This document shows, piece by piece, positions 1 through 9,334 of a DNA stretch of 64,000 nucleotides (positions are counted from its first letter, which is position 1; each line of letters begins with the position of its first letter). Below the pieces are notes generated by a model, which saw only the letters and a list, made by a program, of their open reading frames with translations, did no database searches and had not been told where the DNA came from. Origin of the DNA: Cristatella mucedo (Eukaryota; Bryozoa; Phylactolaemata; Cristatellidae); NCBI GenBank assembly GCA_009760855.2, contig WPIO01000061.1, positions 2,481,578-2,545,577 of the forward strand, given 5' to 3'. The translations under genes were made by a program, and so were the position numbers.

Positions 1-2
1 TG

Positions 3-875
3 CCTGCCCTCGAGCAGGTGTTTGGAGGGATATCCCCACCCTCTGGAGGAGACCCTCTACAAGTAGTGATCCCGGCCTCGGTCCCGGGCTGCAGAGGGTT
101 CGAGATACAGTCGATAGACGAGATCTTGGGCGTGAGGAATGGGGTATCGACCCTACGTGGCCTGCGCTACGGCTTTAATAACAAACTGCGAAAGCAGTTT
201 GAGCTGGGCTTCTCAACCGAGGCCCAAGCAAAAGAGGCGGCAGCAGTCCTGGTTAAATCTTTTCCAGGAGCGAGGCACCAGGTCGACCGCTCCATTGTGG
301 TCACGCTGATAGGGATTCACCCTAGAGTAAAAGTGGAGGTGGTGGCAGCAGCACTTTCTGCCTATGGCAAAGTGCTGAGGCACAAACTGGGCACCTACAG
401 GGGCACCAACATCGCGAACGGGAACAGACAGATCCTGTTCGAGATGGAGAAACCCCTCCCCCTCTCGATGTCCTTTGAGGGCAGCGAGGGCCTGGTGGCG
501 GTTAGGTACATGGGCATGCCACCCCCGTGCGGACAGTGTGGCCAAGCCGGCCACAAGGCGCTGCTATGCCCAAATAGGGTCTGCAATGGATGCAGCCAAC
601 TGGGGCACTACATGGCAGACTGCCCCCTGGTGAAGTGCTTCCGGTGCAGGAAACCAGGCCACATGGCCCGCTCCTGCACCGTTGCGCAGAAATGCGGTGG
701 GTGCGGGGCCGAGGGGCACTCGAGCAAGGAGTGCCAGAAGAGCAGGCCTAGGCGAAAGGCAATCTTGGAGACTTCCTGGGCGTCAGACGCCGATGAGGAG
801 GCCCTCCTGAGTGCGGCTGCAGAAGCCGAAAAAGTCCTGGCCACACTCCCAGCAGCGCCTGGGGGGAGGCCCTGA
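3..875 (+). CDS. ORF1 gag-like protein, N-terminal part: RRM/gag-like region plus four CCHC zinc knuckles (5' partial)
   Basis: The frame is open from the window edge, so the true start is upstream. The first ~165 residues include an RRM-like or gag-like stretch (VTLIGIHPRVKVE, then SAYGKV and NGNRQILFEMEKPLP). It leads into four consecutive CX2CX4HX4C knuckles at nt 528-569, 582-623, 636-677 and 693-734. This arrangement is typical of ORF1 proteins of jockey, L1 and Tx1 elements, which bind the element's RNA in ribonucleoprotein particles. The frame closes at 873-875 beside G6 and C8 runs. The acidic downstream region continues in the next frame, so I infer a single-base indel near 860-890. 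Finding this ORF1 upstream of an RLE-type RT is noteworthy. Confidence 0.75.
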   Translation, partial: PALEQVFGGISPPSGGDPLQVVIPASVPGCRGFEIQSIDEILGVRNGVSTLRGLRYGFNNKLRKQFELGFSTEAQAKEAAAVLVKSFPGARHQVDRSIVVTLIGIHPRVKVEVVAAALSAYGKVLRHKLGTYRGTNIANGNRQILFEMEKPLPLSMSFEGSEGLVAVRYMGMPPPCGQCGQAGHKALLCPNRVCNGCSQLGHYMADCPLVKCFRCRKPGHMARSCTVAQKCGGCGAEGHSSKECQKSRPRRKAILETSWASDADEEALLSAAAEAEKVLATLPAAPGGRP

Positions 876-1272
876 GTGCCCCCCCCTTAGGCCCCCACCT
901 GTGGCTGCCCTCCCCCCACGCGAGGAGCAGGCCTCAGTAGACCTGGTGGACACCCAGAGTGCATCCTCTGAGGAGCCCGCCAGCCCCCAGGGATCACTCC
1001 GCATAGCCGACATGAGCGACATGGAGGAAATGTCGGAGTCGGATGACGACGATACGGTCCTGCAGGGAGGAGGGGAATGTATGCCAGTCGCACGCAGCAC
1101 CCCAGCCCAGACGGGGAAAAAGACTGGCCGCGCCACTAACCCTGCATCCTCCCCCTCAGACAGGGACAGTGACTCCTCCACTCAGAGAAGCCTGCGAGCC
1201 AGAACCAGGGTCACCCTAGCAACTAGGCCCCCAGAGGGTAGAGGGAAGACCCCGAAGCCCGGCAATGTCTAG
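811..1272 (+). pseudogene. ORF1 C-terminal part in shifted frame: acidic, serine-rich tail
   Basis: The frame overlaps the end of the knuckle-bearing ORF. From about nt 880 it carries a low-complexity, proline-, serine- and acid-rich tail (DMSDMEEMSESDDDD) ending in a basic segment. I read it as the continuation of ORF1 after an indel in the homopolymers at 861-891, not as a separate gene. Its stop (TAG, 1270-1272) overlaps the ATG at 1265-1267 of the next frame by eight bases, so ORF2 could start by termination-reinitiation. No enzymatic motif is visible. The frameshift could be a true mutation or a homopolymer sequencing error. Confidence 0.5.
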
Positions 1273-1560
1273 TGCCTTCCTGACAGCACGGGAGGAGGAG
1301 GAAAGGGAGGACCCGAGGCCGGAGCCAGATCCAGACGAGCCCTCCGGCTTCGTTGAGAGCTGGAGCACCAACATCGCGACCTGCATGGCAGCTAGGGACT
1401 GGGTAGGCTTCTGCCGCTCTGTAGCCGAGATGTCCGCTGCATGGCTTACGCTTGCGCGCCGCCTAGTCAAACACAGGCTTCAGCTTGGCAGGTCGAGCGT
1501 CTGCGCATCCCCAGCATCGAACCCCCGACTGCCGGCGAGCCAGCCCCCCCCCCCTCTAGG
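1265..1560 (+). CDS. ORF2 N-terminal part of the U2-targeting element, before a frameshift in a poly-C run
   Basis: The frame opens with ATG at 1265, overlapping the ORF1 stop. It encodes an acidic start (REEEEREDPRPEPDPDEP), then a tryptophan-containing helical-looking region (ESWSTNIATCMAARDW, MSAAWLTLARRLVKH). The frame runs on to 1699, but coding character switches to frame 1 at the roughly 12-base C run near 1543-1555. There PASQPPPP in this frame becomes PAPPPSRRGWS in the RT frame. I infer that this is the N-terminus of the RT-endonuclease protein, separated by a C-run indel. No DNA-binding zinc finger of the R2 type is obvious here. Confidence 0.5.
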
Positions 1561-3360
1561 AGAGGCTGGAGCCCGCAACAGGCCTCGAGGCTGCAGAAAC
1601 TTTACCGCTGCAATCGTGGCAGAGCAGTACGTAGCGTGCTGCAGCCAATGCCCACGACCTTCTCGGGTGACCGCGCCGCGTGCCGCGAATTCTGGCTGAA
1701 GGAAGCCGAGGCTAGACCAGTTGACACAGCTGGTCTACGACGCACGATGGCCAGAATAATGGACGCGAGAGCCCAACCACAAGATCGGGTTCTCACTGCC
1801 CCCCTGCAGAAGACTGAAGTGGCAGCTAGGCTTCGCAGGGCCAGCAACACGTCCCCAGGGGCCGACAGGCTCGAATACCGCCATCTGAAGGCAGTTGATG
1901 CCCGCTGCAGCCTTGTCACGGAGGTCCTTAATGGCTGTCTACTGTTTGGCGATGTCCCCCCGGACTGGAAGACGGGCCACACGGTCCTAATCCATAAAAA
2001 GGGAGACCCAGCTGACCCGGGCAACTTCCGCCCGATCACGCTACTGCCAACGCTATATAAACTCCTGTCGGGATGCCTGGCCGCGCGCCTCACAGCCTTT
2101 CTTCGCGAGCACGAGCTCCTTTCGCCACAACAGAAGGGCTTCCTGCCGGGCTGCGAGGGCTGCCTCGAACAGTCCTTTCTGGTCGAATCGGCTCTCCGAG
2201 ACGCCACAAAGAGGAAGAGGCCCCTCTGCGGTGCCTTCCTGGACCTCCAGAACGCCTTCCCTAGTGTGCCGCACGACTCTCTCTTCGAGACTCTGCGGCA
2301 CCTGGGAGTGGAGCAGCAGCTGATAGACCTCGTCTCCAAGATCTACCAAGGATCGACGATTGTGCTGCGCCTAGGCTCGGAGTCGCTGGCCCCCTTCCCA
2401 GCGGCCGCCGGAGTCAGGCAGGGCGATCCGCTGTCGCCCATCCTGTTTGATGCGGTTATGGAAACGCTTGTCCGCTCGCTTGCTTCTGCTTCGGATAGGC
2501 ATGGCTACTCCCTCGGCTCCGTGAACGTATCGGTATGCGCCCTGGCCGATGACCTAGCCCTCTTCGCCAGGTCACCCGTCAGCTTGCAGAGGTTGCTCCA
2601 CAGAGCAAACAACACCGCGGCGAAGGTGGGCCTAACCTTTCGCCCAGGTAAGTGCCGCATTCTGCTGCGTAATGTGGCTGCAACTGACCGCTCTGTCTTC
2701 CTCATTGCAGGCGCCGAGATCCCTCTCCTGCCGCAAGAGGAGGCGTACGAATACCTGGGAGCGCCGCAGGGTTTTGCCTACCCCAGGGCCGAAGTCGAGG
2801 CTGCAGCCACGTCCCTCTCTAGGGACATTCTCCTCCTGCAGAACTTGCTCCTCGCGCCCTGGCAGAAGCTAGACGCCCTGCGCACCTTCATGCTCCCGAG
2901 GCTCGAATACCTGGGCAGGGCGAAGTGGCTGAAGAAGAAGCTCTTGCAGCCTGTCGACAGAGCCACCCGTGACCTCTGTAGATATGCTTGCTCTCTTCTG
3001 CTTAGGGCGACGACTGGCTTCTTCCACGCACCTCGGATGTACGGAGGCCTCGGCTTCATCCCCATGAAGCAAGAGATAGACATCCTTCGCGCCACCCAAG
3101 CGTGCAGGATGCTGGTCTCCAGCGACCCACTAATACGAACGGTCGCAACGGAGGGTCTGGACAATGCCATCAGGGTGCTCCGTGGCACGCCTTCGGACGA
3201 TGCACGTACGATTTTCCTTTCAGGAGGATCGTTCGAGGAGGGCGCCCACCAGGGCTCGCGCTCCCTTTGGTCGGAAGCCAGACAGGCTCTCAAGAGGCTC
3301 AACGTAGCGACCATCTACACGCAGGGCGCCTTGAGCCTAGGATGGAGCGAGGAGAGCATG
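1545..3360 (+). CDS. ORF2 reverse transcriptase domain (RLE-type non-LTR retrotransposon), frame-disrupted
   Basis: The protein in this frame (open 1441-3399) carries the ordered motifs of a non-LTR reverse transcriptase. They are GADRLEYRHLK and FGDVPPDWKTGHTVLIHKKGDP (N-terminal motifs); NFRPITLLPTLYKLLSG (motif 1-2); GAFLDLQNAFPSV at about nt 2229-2267 (motif A aspartate); GVRQGDPLSPILF at about 2411-2449 (motif B); CALADDLALF at about 2536-2565 (motif C, the catalytic D-D); GLTFRPGKC (D); and YEYLGAP (E, primer grip). Role: copies element RNA onto nicked U2 DNA by target-primed reverse transcription. It is entered by a frameshift in the C run near 1545 and left by another near 3345-3365, after which the endonuclease continues in frame 3. 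The catalytic residues are intact. Confidence 0.88.
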
Positions 3361-3364
3361 CGAC

Positions 3365-4319
3365 GCCACAGTTCAACACCAAGACGATGGTGTCGATAAT
3401 CCGCAAGGACATATCGACTGGCTGGGCCAAGGAGTGGTGCTCCAAGCGTGATCAGGGCAAAGTAGCTGCGTGTCTGGCGACAGACAAGCATGCGAATCAC
3501 TCCCACTTTCTCCTATCTGGCTTTGCTCTCTCTTTTGCGTCCTGGCGGTTTATTTTCAGGGCAAGACTCGACCTCCTGCCATGTGCCGTCGTCAGAGCAA
3601 GATGGGACACCGAGCACCTGGTGGAATGCAGGCGAGGGTGCGGCGTCGACGAGACGCTGCCGCACGCCATCAACAACTGCAAGCCGATGATGCCCACCAT
3701 CACGGAGCGGCACGACGCCATCCTGAAGCGCCTCGTTGAAGCCCTACCGAGAGCACTCCAACGCTACGCCCGGGTAGACCGTCATCACGAGCTGGACCCG
3801 TCCCCGCTCCTCCGCCCGGACCTGGTTGTGGACACTGGCCGCTACGCTGTCATTGTCGACGTTGCTGTACCGTTCGACAACGGTATAGAAGCGTTGGACA
3901 GGGCAGCGACCCGGAAGATCGAAAAGTACCAGGGCTTGGCCGACGAACTCCGCAGGCAAGGCAGACACGTCGAGCAGCACGCCTTCGTCGTTGGCGCCCT
4001 TGGCACCTGGCCCCCAGCGAACGAGGCCACGCTGCAGGCCCTGCGAGTGAACTTTAAATACCGCAAGCTGATGCGCAAGCTCTGCGTGAGCGACGCCATC
4101 AATGGCTCAGCTGCGGTATGGAGGAAGTTCGTCGGCCTCCCTAGGCAAGAGGACGAAGGAGGACTCGGAGCGCAAGCGCCGCTAGAGCTAGGGCCCACTA
4201 GGGGCCCAGGCACTGCGCAAGCGTTGCTAGCGCCCGCACCCGCTAGGGGGGCGGACGGCGCACTGAGTGGTGCAACGCAGGCTCCGCAAGGGGATGAAGC
4301 GGCACCCAGTCGCGCGTAG
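3365..4319 (+). CDS. ORF2 C-terminus: restriction-like endonuclease domain
   Basis: The frame downstream of the RT begins near FNTKTMVSIIRKDISTGWAKEW. It contains a C-X3-C-X8-H-X4-C zinc site (nt 3627-3680: CRRGC ... H ... C), then RPDLVVDTGRYAVIVDVAVPFDN (RPD at about 3814-3822, DV at about 3858) and RKIEKYQGLADEL. This is the R2/NeSL-type RLE layout of CCHC knuckle then PD-(D/E)XK nuclease, the enzyme that nicks the genomic target. The tail after about nt 4150 is low-complexity and built from the same CGCTAGGG-like motifs as the 3' UTR. The stop is TAG at 4317-4319. The RLE rules out the APE-type Keno elements. Confidence 0.85.
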
Positions 4320-4440
4320 CGTCGACACCCGCTAGGGGGACCGGTGTCTTCGGGCCGCGAATAGCACCAGGACCCTATAGGGGGCCTGGTGGCGAGCTGT
4401 CGCGTTCTGCGCTGGCGCCCGCAAGGGGCAACGGCGGCGC
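4150..4440 (+). repeat. Array of CCCGCTAGGGG-like motifs and hairpins at the 3' end of the U2-targeting element
   Basis: At least six variants of a C-rich/TAG/G-rich motif (CCGCTAGAGC, CCACTAGGGG, CCGCTAGGGG, CCTATAGGGG, CCGCAAGGGG) recur about every 30-60 bases across the ORF2 tail and 3' UTR. Two are clear hairpins: GACACC/GGTGTC at 4324-4329 and 4343-4348, and CACCAGG/CCTGGTG at 4365-4371 and 4385-4391. Inference: a structured 3' RNA region of the kind R2-type reverse transcriptases recognise. Confidence 0.6.
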
Positions 4441-4707
4441 ACAGCTGCGCATGCGACCCATCACCTTCGTGAGGGCAAGCGACAGTGTTGGCGTAGGATT
4501 AGTGCCGGCACCCGGCGGCAGCGCAAGCGGACCGGAACCTGCTCTGCAGGCTGGTCGAGCGCACCTGGCTGTCCAGCAGCGTGGAGTGTGCGAAATAAGC
4601 CACTCTGTCCCTAGCGCCCCGGATTGGCCGTCCGGGCCCGCTGTGTACCAGTCGCGATCGGGTGTCGTCCCGACAGACTGAGGCCTACTGTAGTGAGAGC
4701 AGTACCC

Positions 4708-4713
4708 AATAAA
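4708..4713 (+). promoter_or_regulatory. AATAAA polyadenylation-type hexamer eight bases before the element's 3' end
   Basis: An exact AATAAA lies just upstream of the element/U2 junction at 4721/4722. It may serve 3' processing of the element transcript, but site-specific RLE elements are often read through from the host RNA gene, so its use is uncertain. Confidence 0.3.
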
Positions 4714-4721
4714 CATTATCA

Positions 4722-4876
4722 ATCTGTTCTTATCAGCTTAATATCTGATACACGGTCCATCGGATCGTTATGATATTAATCTGATTTTTGGAACTCGGCA
4801 AGGTGTCTGAGGCTTGCCTCGGCCTAGCCACGGGTTTACCTGGTATTGCAGTGCCTCCAGGAGACAGGGCACAACC
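4722..4876 (+). pseudogene. U2: U2 snRNA gene, 3' portion, split by the retrotransposon
   Basis: Seen: ATCTGTTCTTATCAG starts at 4722, then TTAATATCTGATAC, then a stem-loop IIa pair ACGGTCC-ATC-GGATCGT. The Sm site GATTTTTGGAAC follows at about 4781-4792. Stem-loop III is AGGTGTCTGAGGC...CCTCGG, and stem-loop IV is CCTGGTATTGCAGTGCCTCCAGG, with the 3' end near 4876. These are the conserved landmarks of metazoan U2 from about nucleotide 38 (human numbering) to the 3' end, about 155 nt against roughly 150 expected. Missing here: the 5' end and the GUAGU half of the branch-point recognition sequence, which should lie upstream of the element beyond the window. All visible stems can still pair, so the copy was probably functional before insertion or the insertion is recent. 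Confidence 0.92.
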
Positions 4877-7164
4877 ATGAGCCAGCTGGTTCTTATACGG
4901 TGCAGCCTCTAATGCTGCTTATTGGCTCAAGTGCATCACAAATCATAGGCCATCAAAATAGGGGACTTGGCAAGAAACTGTTGAGTCCTCTGACAAATGC
5001 CTTTGATTAAGAGGAGGATATAAGGCCAACCCACAACTTGGCTAAGTGGCTAAAAGTAGTGGCCATTTTGTGTCGTGAAGAATAAGAATGTCGTGAAGAA
5101 TAAGAATGCTTCTGCATTCTCAATGTCTTCCTAATCTGAGGTGTTTATATAGTGACAACATCACCTAGTCCAAGTGAACTAGTATTCAAAACAAATACCT
5201 TGGCCAGAAATTAAATAGCTATGCACTAGTCGTATGTAGAGAAGGCCCGAATAGGGTAAGCAACCACACGAAATCACTGCCAGAGCTGAACAGCAAGTGA
5301 ACTATAACACGGGTTCAACAGTGCACACACAAAAGAAGCGATTCCATAAAGAAATCAATCAAAATCCATTCAAAAAAAAGTCATAATGTGCCCCAGTGAG
5401 CTTTTGACTCGAAACCACACTAATTTCACTAAAAACCAAGACCTGGCTAGGAGCATTACTAAATTAATTCCAACCGTCTGGAAAGCCCACGTTTAAGATT
5501 TCAGACCCAGTAAAATGAAAGACTGCATTGTGATCCAAATCTTTGTTGAATGAATTTTGTCAAAATTAAACGAAATATTAATCTACATAAATAAATGTAA
5601 AAAAGGGTTGCTCAAAACCTACACACCAAGGCATTAATGTATCGTGAAATTAATAATGCTATGAAATCAAGTTGCCAGATATGGCAGAAACAAATCCTTA
5701 AAAATAAATACATTCATTGCACAAAAAAACCTAGTGTGGCTGAGCACAATGACTGCTGGGCATTTAAGGAGAGCCATTCAGCTAAGCAAACAAAAACAAA
5801 CCCGGCATTCTAAAATTGACTCTGGAGGACCTTCCATAGCTGACCGTAAAGATGGGTGCACATGTGGCAGGTTGGCTAGGTGGCAACAGCTGTGGCAATA
5901 AGGCTCACTTGCCAACTCCAGCCTGTGGTCAGGCCACTCAAATATTTGAACATAGTTAAGCAAGGAATACGAACGAGGCCAAACTGTTAAAATTTGCCCC
6001 CCCCCTTCCGACACTGTTTACGGCTCAGGCCCCAACTGCCAGCCCGAGAGAATGGGGGACCACGTGGGATGAGCCTACAGGTGCATATAGGTGCAGAGCC
6101 TTAATGGAAATTTTCTCTCAAGTGAACAATGTTTCCATGAGAAAACTAAAAATGATAATGGAGCACTGCATAATTTCATCCCGATAGAAACTACAAAGAA
6201 AGACTTGGGGGTTCATGTCACAAGTATGGCTGACAGTCTCTGGTGATTGTTTGCATGGAAATGAGGGGATGTAGGGTCAAGCAACTGTGTTCAGGAGGTT
6301 AGGCATTCCTGCAGAAATTTAGATTAAACTACTTATGGATAGATATTACCAACGGAGCCTAAAAAATGCCCAAGCCAAGACAAGATGGGGCAAAATGAAC
6401 TTTGACATTTAGCGAATACACGAACAACTAACGACAACTCTTACTGCACCGATGAAGGATCGTTTTAGTTGCAGCTCACTAGAGAGCTCCTACACCAAGT
6501 ACAGTTGAGTTGTTAACATGCCAGTCACTGAGTAGTGCCTTGGTCAGAGCAGAAGGACTGCCTTTTCCAATGCAACTGTCTTTGTGAGCACTCTGCAGCT
6601 GCTTCTGCAGATGCAAAAATTATGAATGCTTGGCATAGTATTGAAAAACCCAATTTTTACCTGTTATGATAACTGATTTTACTCTTGAGCTCCTCCAGAA
6701 AAATAGTATAACTATATGACACTTGTTTATACAATTATGCCACAATTGCTCAGGCAATTCACCGAAGTGGATTTGGAATCACAGCTTCCGACGATGAACA
6801 TTGAACACGACGCCACACCGAGTTGAGAACAACCAACAGTAAGGATGTGCTGCTCAATGGGACCAATCATAATTGGCTAACAAGGTCACGGTGGGCCAAA
6901 CCACTTCGAAGACACTCAAACAAGCCCAAAAACCACCGTAAGGAAAAACGAATTTCAAAAGACGGGATTTCGAGACGTCTCACTAAATTCAAACGTGTAA
7001 AATACAAACAGTCTTGAGTTCAATACCGATAAAACGACCTTTTCGTACTATTTGGGTAGTACTTAAAACTGAAACCCTGAAACTTGATCTGGCACCCAAA
7101 TATATTATTATTAAGGAGTAGCTAAAAACTGCTAGATCGAGATCAACCCTTCGATCGAGCTTCA
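4877..7164. other. Unassigned AT-rich interval downstream of the U2 remnant
   Basis: I see no transposon tail, RNA gene or convincing coding region. Short minus-strand segments bounded by splice-like signals occur (for example 6666-6700), but none can be joined with confidence to the candidate minus-strand exon at 8435-8518. Confidence 0.5.
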
Positions 7165-7245
7165 TTTGCACCTAATGTAAAATGCCTAGAGAGAAATGAT
7201 CTCTCGGAGGGCGCTACATCAAGTGCATTATTAAATTTATATTAA
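7165..7245 (+). mobile_element. LINE-A 3' tail remnant
   Basis: The tail AATGCCTAGAGAGAAATG..CTCGGAGGGCGCTACATC, then AGTGCATTATTA, matches the LINE-A 3' end seen throughout the window. Only the terminal part is present, so this is an extreme 5' truncation or a short non-autonomous relative. Confidence 0.65.
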
Positions 7246-7340
7246 ATTCAGTGACATGTAATTTAATGCAAATAAATGAAATAAATAAATTTTCACATGT
7301 ACCACATTCCAGCTAATGTGCATGGGGCCGTGGAACTTAC

Positions 7341-7375
7341 AAAGGTAATATTTTATAGCCCATATTACAATTTTC
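7341..7375 (-). CDS. Weak candidate exon downstream of the minus-strand start exon
   Basis: On the minus strand a 35-nt segment lies between CCACCACAG and GTAAGTTCC. It is open in phase 0 (ENCNMGYKILP plus two bases), the phase needed after the candidate first exon at 8435-8518. The polypyrimidine tract is poor and the segment is short, so this may be chance. Confidence 0.15.
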
Positions 7376-8434
7376 CTGTGGTGGGCAATCCTTAAATAAA
7401 CAACAAATAGCCATTGTCTTTTCTGCAAGAAAATTGCTAAATCAGCCATTCTTGCCTTCTTTACTTAATGCCACTACATAACCTCCTCTGTGACCAAATG
7501 CAACAAAACTTTCGATATCAACTGGGAATTTAAAAAAATATAATTTGTATGATCAACTGATTATTAAATACAAATGAAGTTCACAATTATTACGATTCTG
7601 AATCCCTTCAGACAGGTTCGGAAACAATCACTTCAATTCGTTGATAGCAGCAAGCACTGACAAAGAATAATTCTGACATCTTGCACTAAAGCCGACAGCT
7701 GAGTCGAACTCATCAAGGGTTGGGTGCATTAGCAGCCACAACAACATAAGATTGGTATGAGTAATAACTGAAACCGTCTAAACAAGCTTGTAGACACAAG
7801 AGATCTGACCATCAAAAGAGAATTAATAGACTGGATGCATTGTACTCCATCAACCATAACTATTGGCTAAATTTCAACCTTAAGTACACGTCCACTCCCT
7901 CCCCAGACATAACAATAATCATACTGCTAGTTAGTTCGAACGAATGATAACTGCTAGTAATGCTAACCACTACCTGAGCCATCTTCCCGCTCTAGATACT
8001 AACAAGTCCTCCTTACTAACGCCTACCCAGAAACCACCCTAACCTACAATTTATCACGGAAAGTCGGCCACTGAGGAACAGATAGAGATGAAATTGCACA
8101 AACACATGTTGTACTACGGTTGTTATTCGACTACATGCCATCAGATTGAAGGACAGTTCAAAGATTGATGGCATACCTAAGATAACTGGAAGGGGTTACA
8201 TAAATACAGCCACCAATAATTAGAAAGCCATATGCCACTCCCAATATTCGAACCACAAGCATGATGCCAAGCTAGGACACTGATATGCACTAGTGCAACA
8301 TTTACCAAGTTGGGGTGCGTGCACAAGTGAAGGTGCAATAACGAAAGCAGCTACAGAAGAAGAATAAACACGATGCCTTCATTCATAGGTTACGAGGTCG
8401 GCAATGCTAAAGCTTTGCTAGCCAGCACACTTAC

Positions 8435-8518
8435 CGATGGCTTGATTTCAAATACTGTAAGCCGATTGCTGTCTGTAGTATAAGGTTGCAGCCTCATGTC
8501 TGGCGCTGCTGCTGCCAT
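8435..8518 (-). CDS. Candidate first coding exon of a minus-strand gene
   Basis: On the minus strand GCGATGG starts a 28-codon open frame (MAAAAPDMRLQPYTTDSN, then RLTVFEIKPS), which ends exactly at a consensus donor TCG|GTAAGT in phase 0. The start context has G at +4, and the alanine-rich beginning is typical of animal N-termini. Upstream on the minus strand a TACTAAC sequence precedes an AG, so the exon may follow a 5' UTR intron. I do not recognise the protein. Later exons should lie between here and the U2 remnant; only a weak candidate (7341-7375) fits the phase. The call rests on frame, start and donor only. Confidence 0.4.
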
Positions 8519-9160
8519 CGCAGCTATTCGTTTTAGTTAGTAGTACCTCCTGGTTGTTTCCATTTGCTTGCTAGGCATCCTTACTTGGCTAATACATACA
8601 CAGGCACACTCAAGGGTTTACAATTCACTACCAATAGTGCATCCACTCACAAATGAAACAGCTCTAACAAAGGGCTAGGCAGACAGAACATTCTGACCAG
8701 CTACATGATGGATGGCTTGTCAGCCTTCAACTGAGACATGCATCCCTCACTCGTCCACATCTGCCGGCAAGGTGGTCCATTGCAATGACGGCCTTACTAC
8801 AGCATGGATCGAAAAAACAGTTTTCTTCCTTGTGTACTTAGTGAATTTTCACGCCTAAATTTAAGATTTTAAATTATTAAATAATATTATTTATCAAAAA
8901 CATAAAACTTTATAGAAGCACTCATTCCTACATTCCGGTAACGCATGCAGCCATTTTGCTAGACCGCGGTCGGGGAGCAACTTCACCGCTGAACCAAACC
9001 ACGTCGGTTCACATAAACTTGTTTGTTTACACATACACCATCCATATTTATGCGTAGACCTATACATGTATTCATTATAAAGATATCTATACAAATTCTC
9101 GTAGTTGATATGTCATCGTGGCTCCCCGACAATTAGACCATAACATAATGCTACCTATAG
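8519..9160. other. Unassigned interval upstream of the minus-strand candidate exon
   Basis: AT-rich with no recognisable coding, RNA or repeat signal. It would contain the promoter or 5' UTR if the minus-strand exon is real, but no TATA or initiator can be singled out. Confidence 0.4.
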
Positions 9161-9164
9161 TCAT

Positions 9165-9262
9165 GGGATCCTGTTCCCATTGCAGCAAATGAAAGGCGCC
9201 GAGAGTAACTGACTTCTTTTAGTGCGCTTTATCAACTTCGCTATCATTACGATTATTAAGAT
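9165..9262 (+). mobile_element. LINE-A 3' tail remnant (diverged)
   Basis: CCCATTGCAGCAAATGAAAGGCGCC, then GAGAGTAACTGACTTCTTTTAG, then TGCGCTTTATCAACTTC and an ATT-rich end align with the LINE-A tail. Old and tail-only. Confidence 0.6.
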
Positions 9263-9334
9263 GTTTTGATGTGAGAACCACGCTAATAAGCTAGCTAGTG
9301 CATGCCTAGTGTTACAGGGGGTGTGCACTTAATA

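Larger units (their letters stand above)
1..4721 (+). mobile_element. U2 snRNA-targeting RLE-type non-LTR retrotransposon (Utopia-like), 5' end outside window
   Basis: Seen: a GC-rich block, unlike the AT-rich DNA that follows. It encodes zinc knuckles, a reverse transcriptase and a restriction-like endonuclease in that order, and ends abruptly at 4721, where U2 snRNA sequence begins. There is no poly(A) tail; an AATAAA lies at 4708-4713. Known: Utopia elements (Kojima and Jurka) are RLE-encoding non-LTR retrotransposons specific for U2 snRNA genes. APE-type Keno elements also use U2, but the endonuclease here is RLE. Inference: this is a Utopia-lineage copy, 5'-incomplete only because the window starts inside it. 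Three frame breaks make it inactive as written. Confidence 0.85.

Noticed and set aside
1602-2339. 245-residue minus-strand frame
   Set aside because: Antisense shadow of the GC-rich RT gene on the plus strand.
1-4721. Assignment to Keno, the APE-type U2-inserting LINE
   Set aside because: The endonuclease is a C-terminal CCHC plus PD-(D/E)XK domain, and no APE domain is seen.
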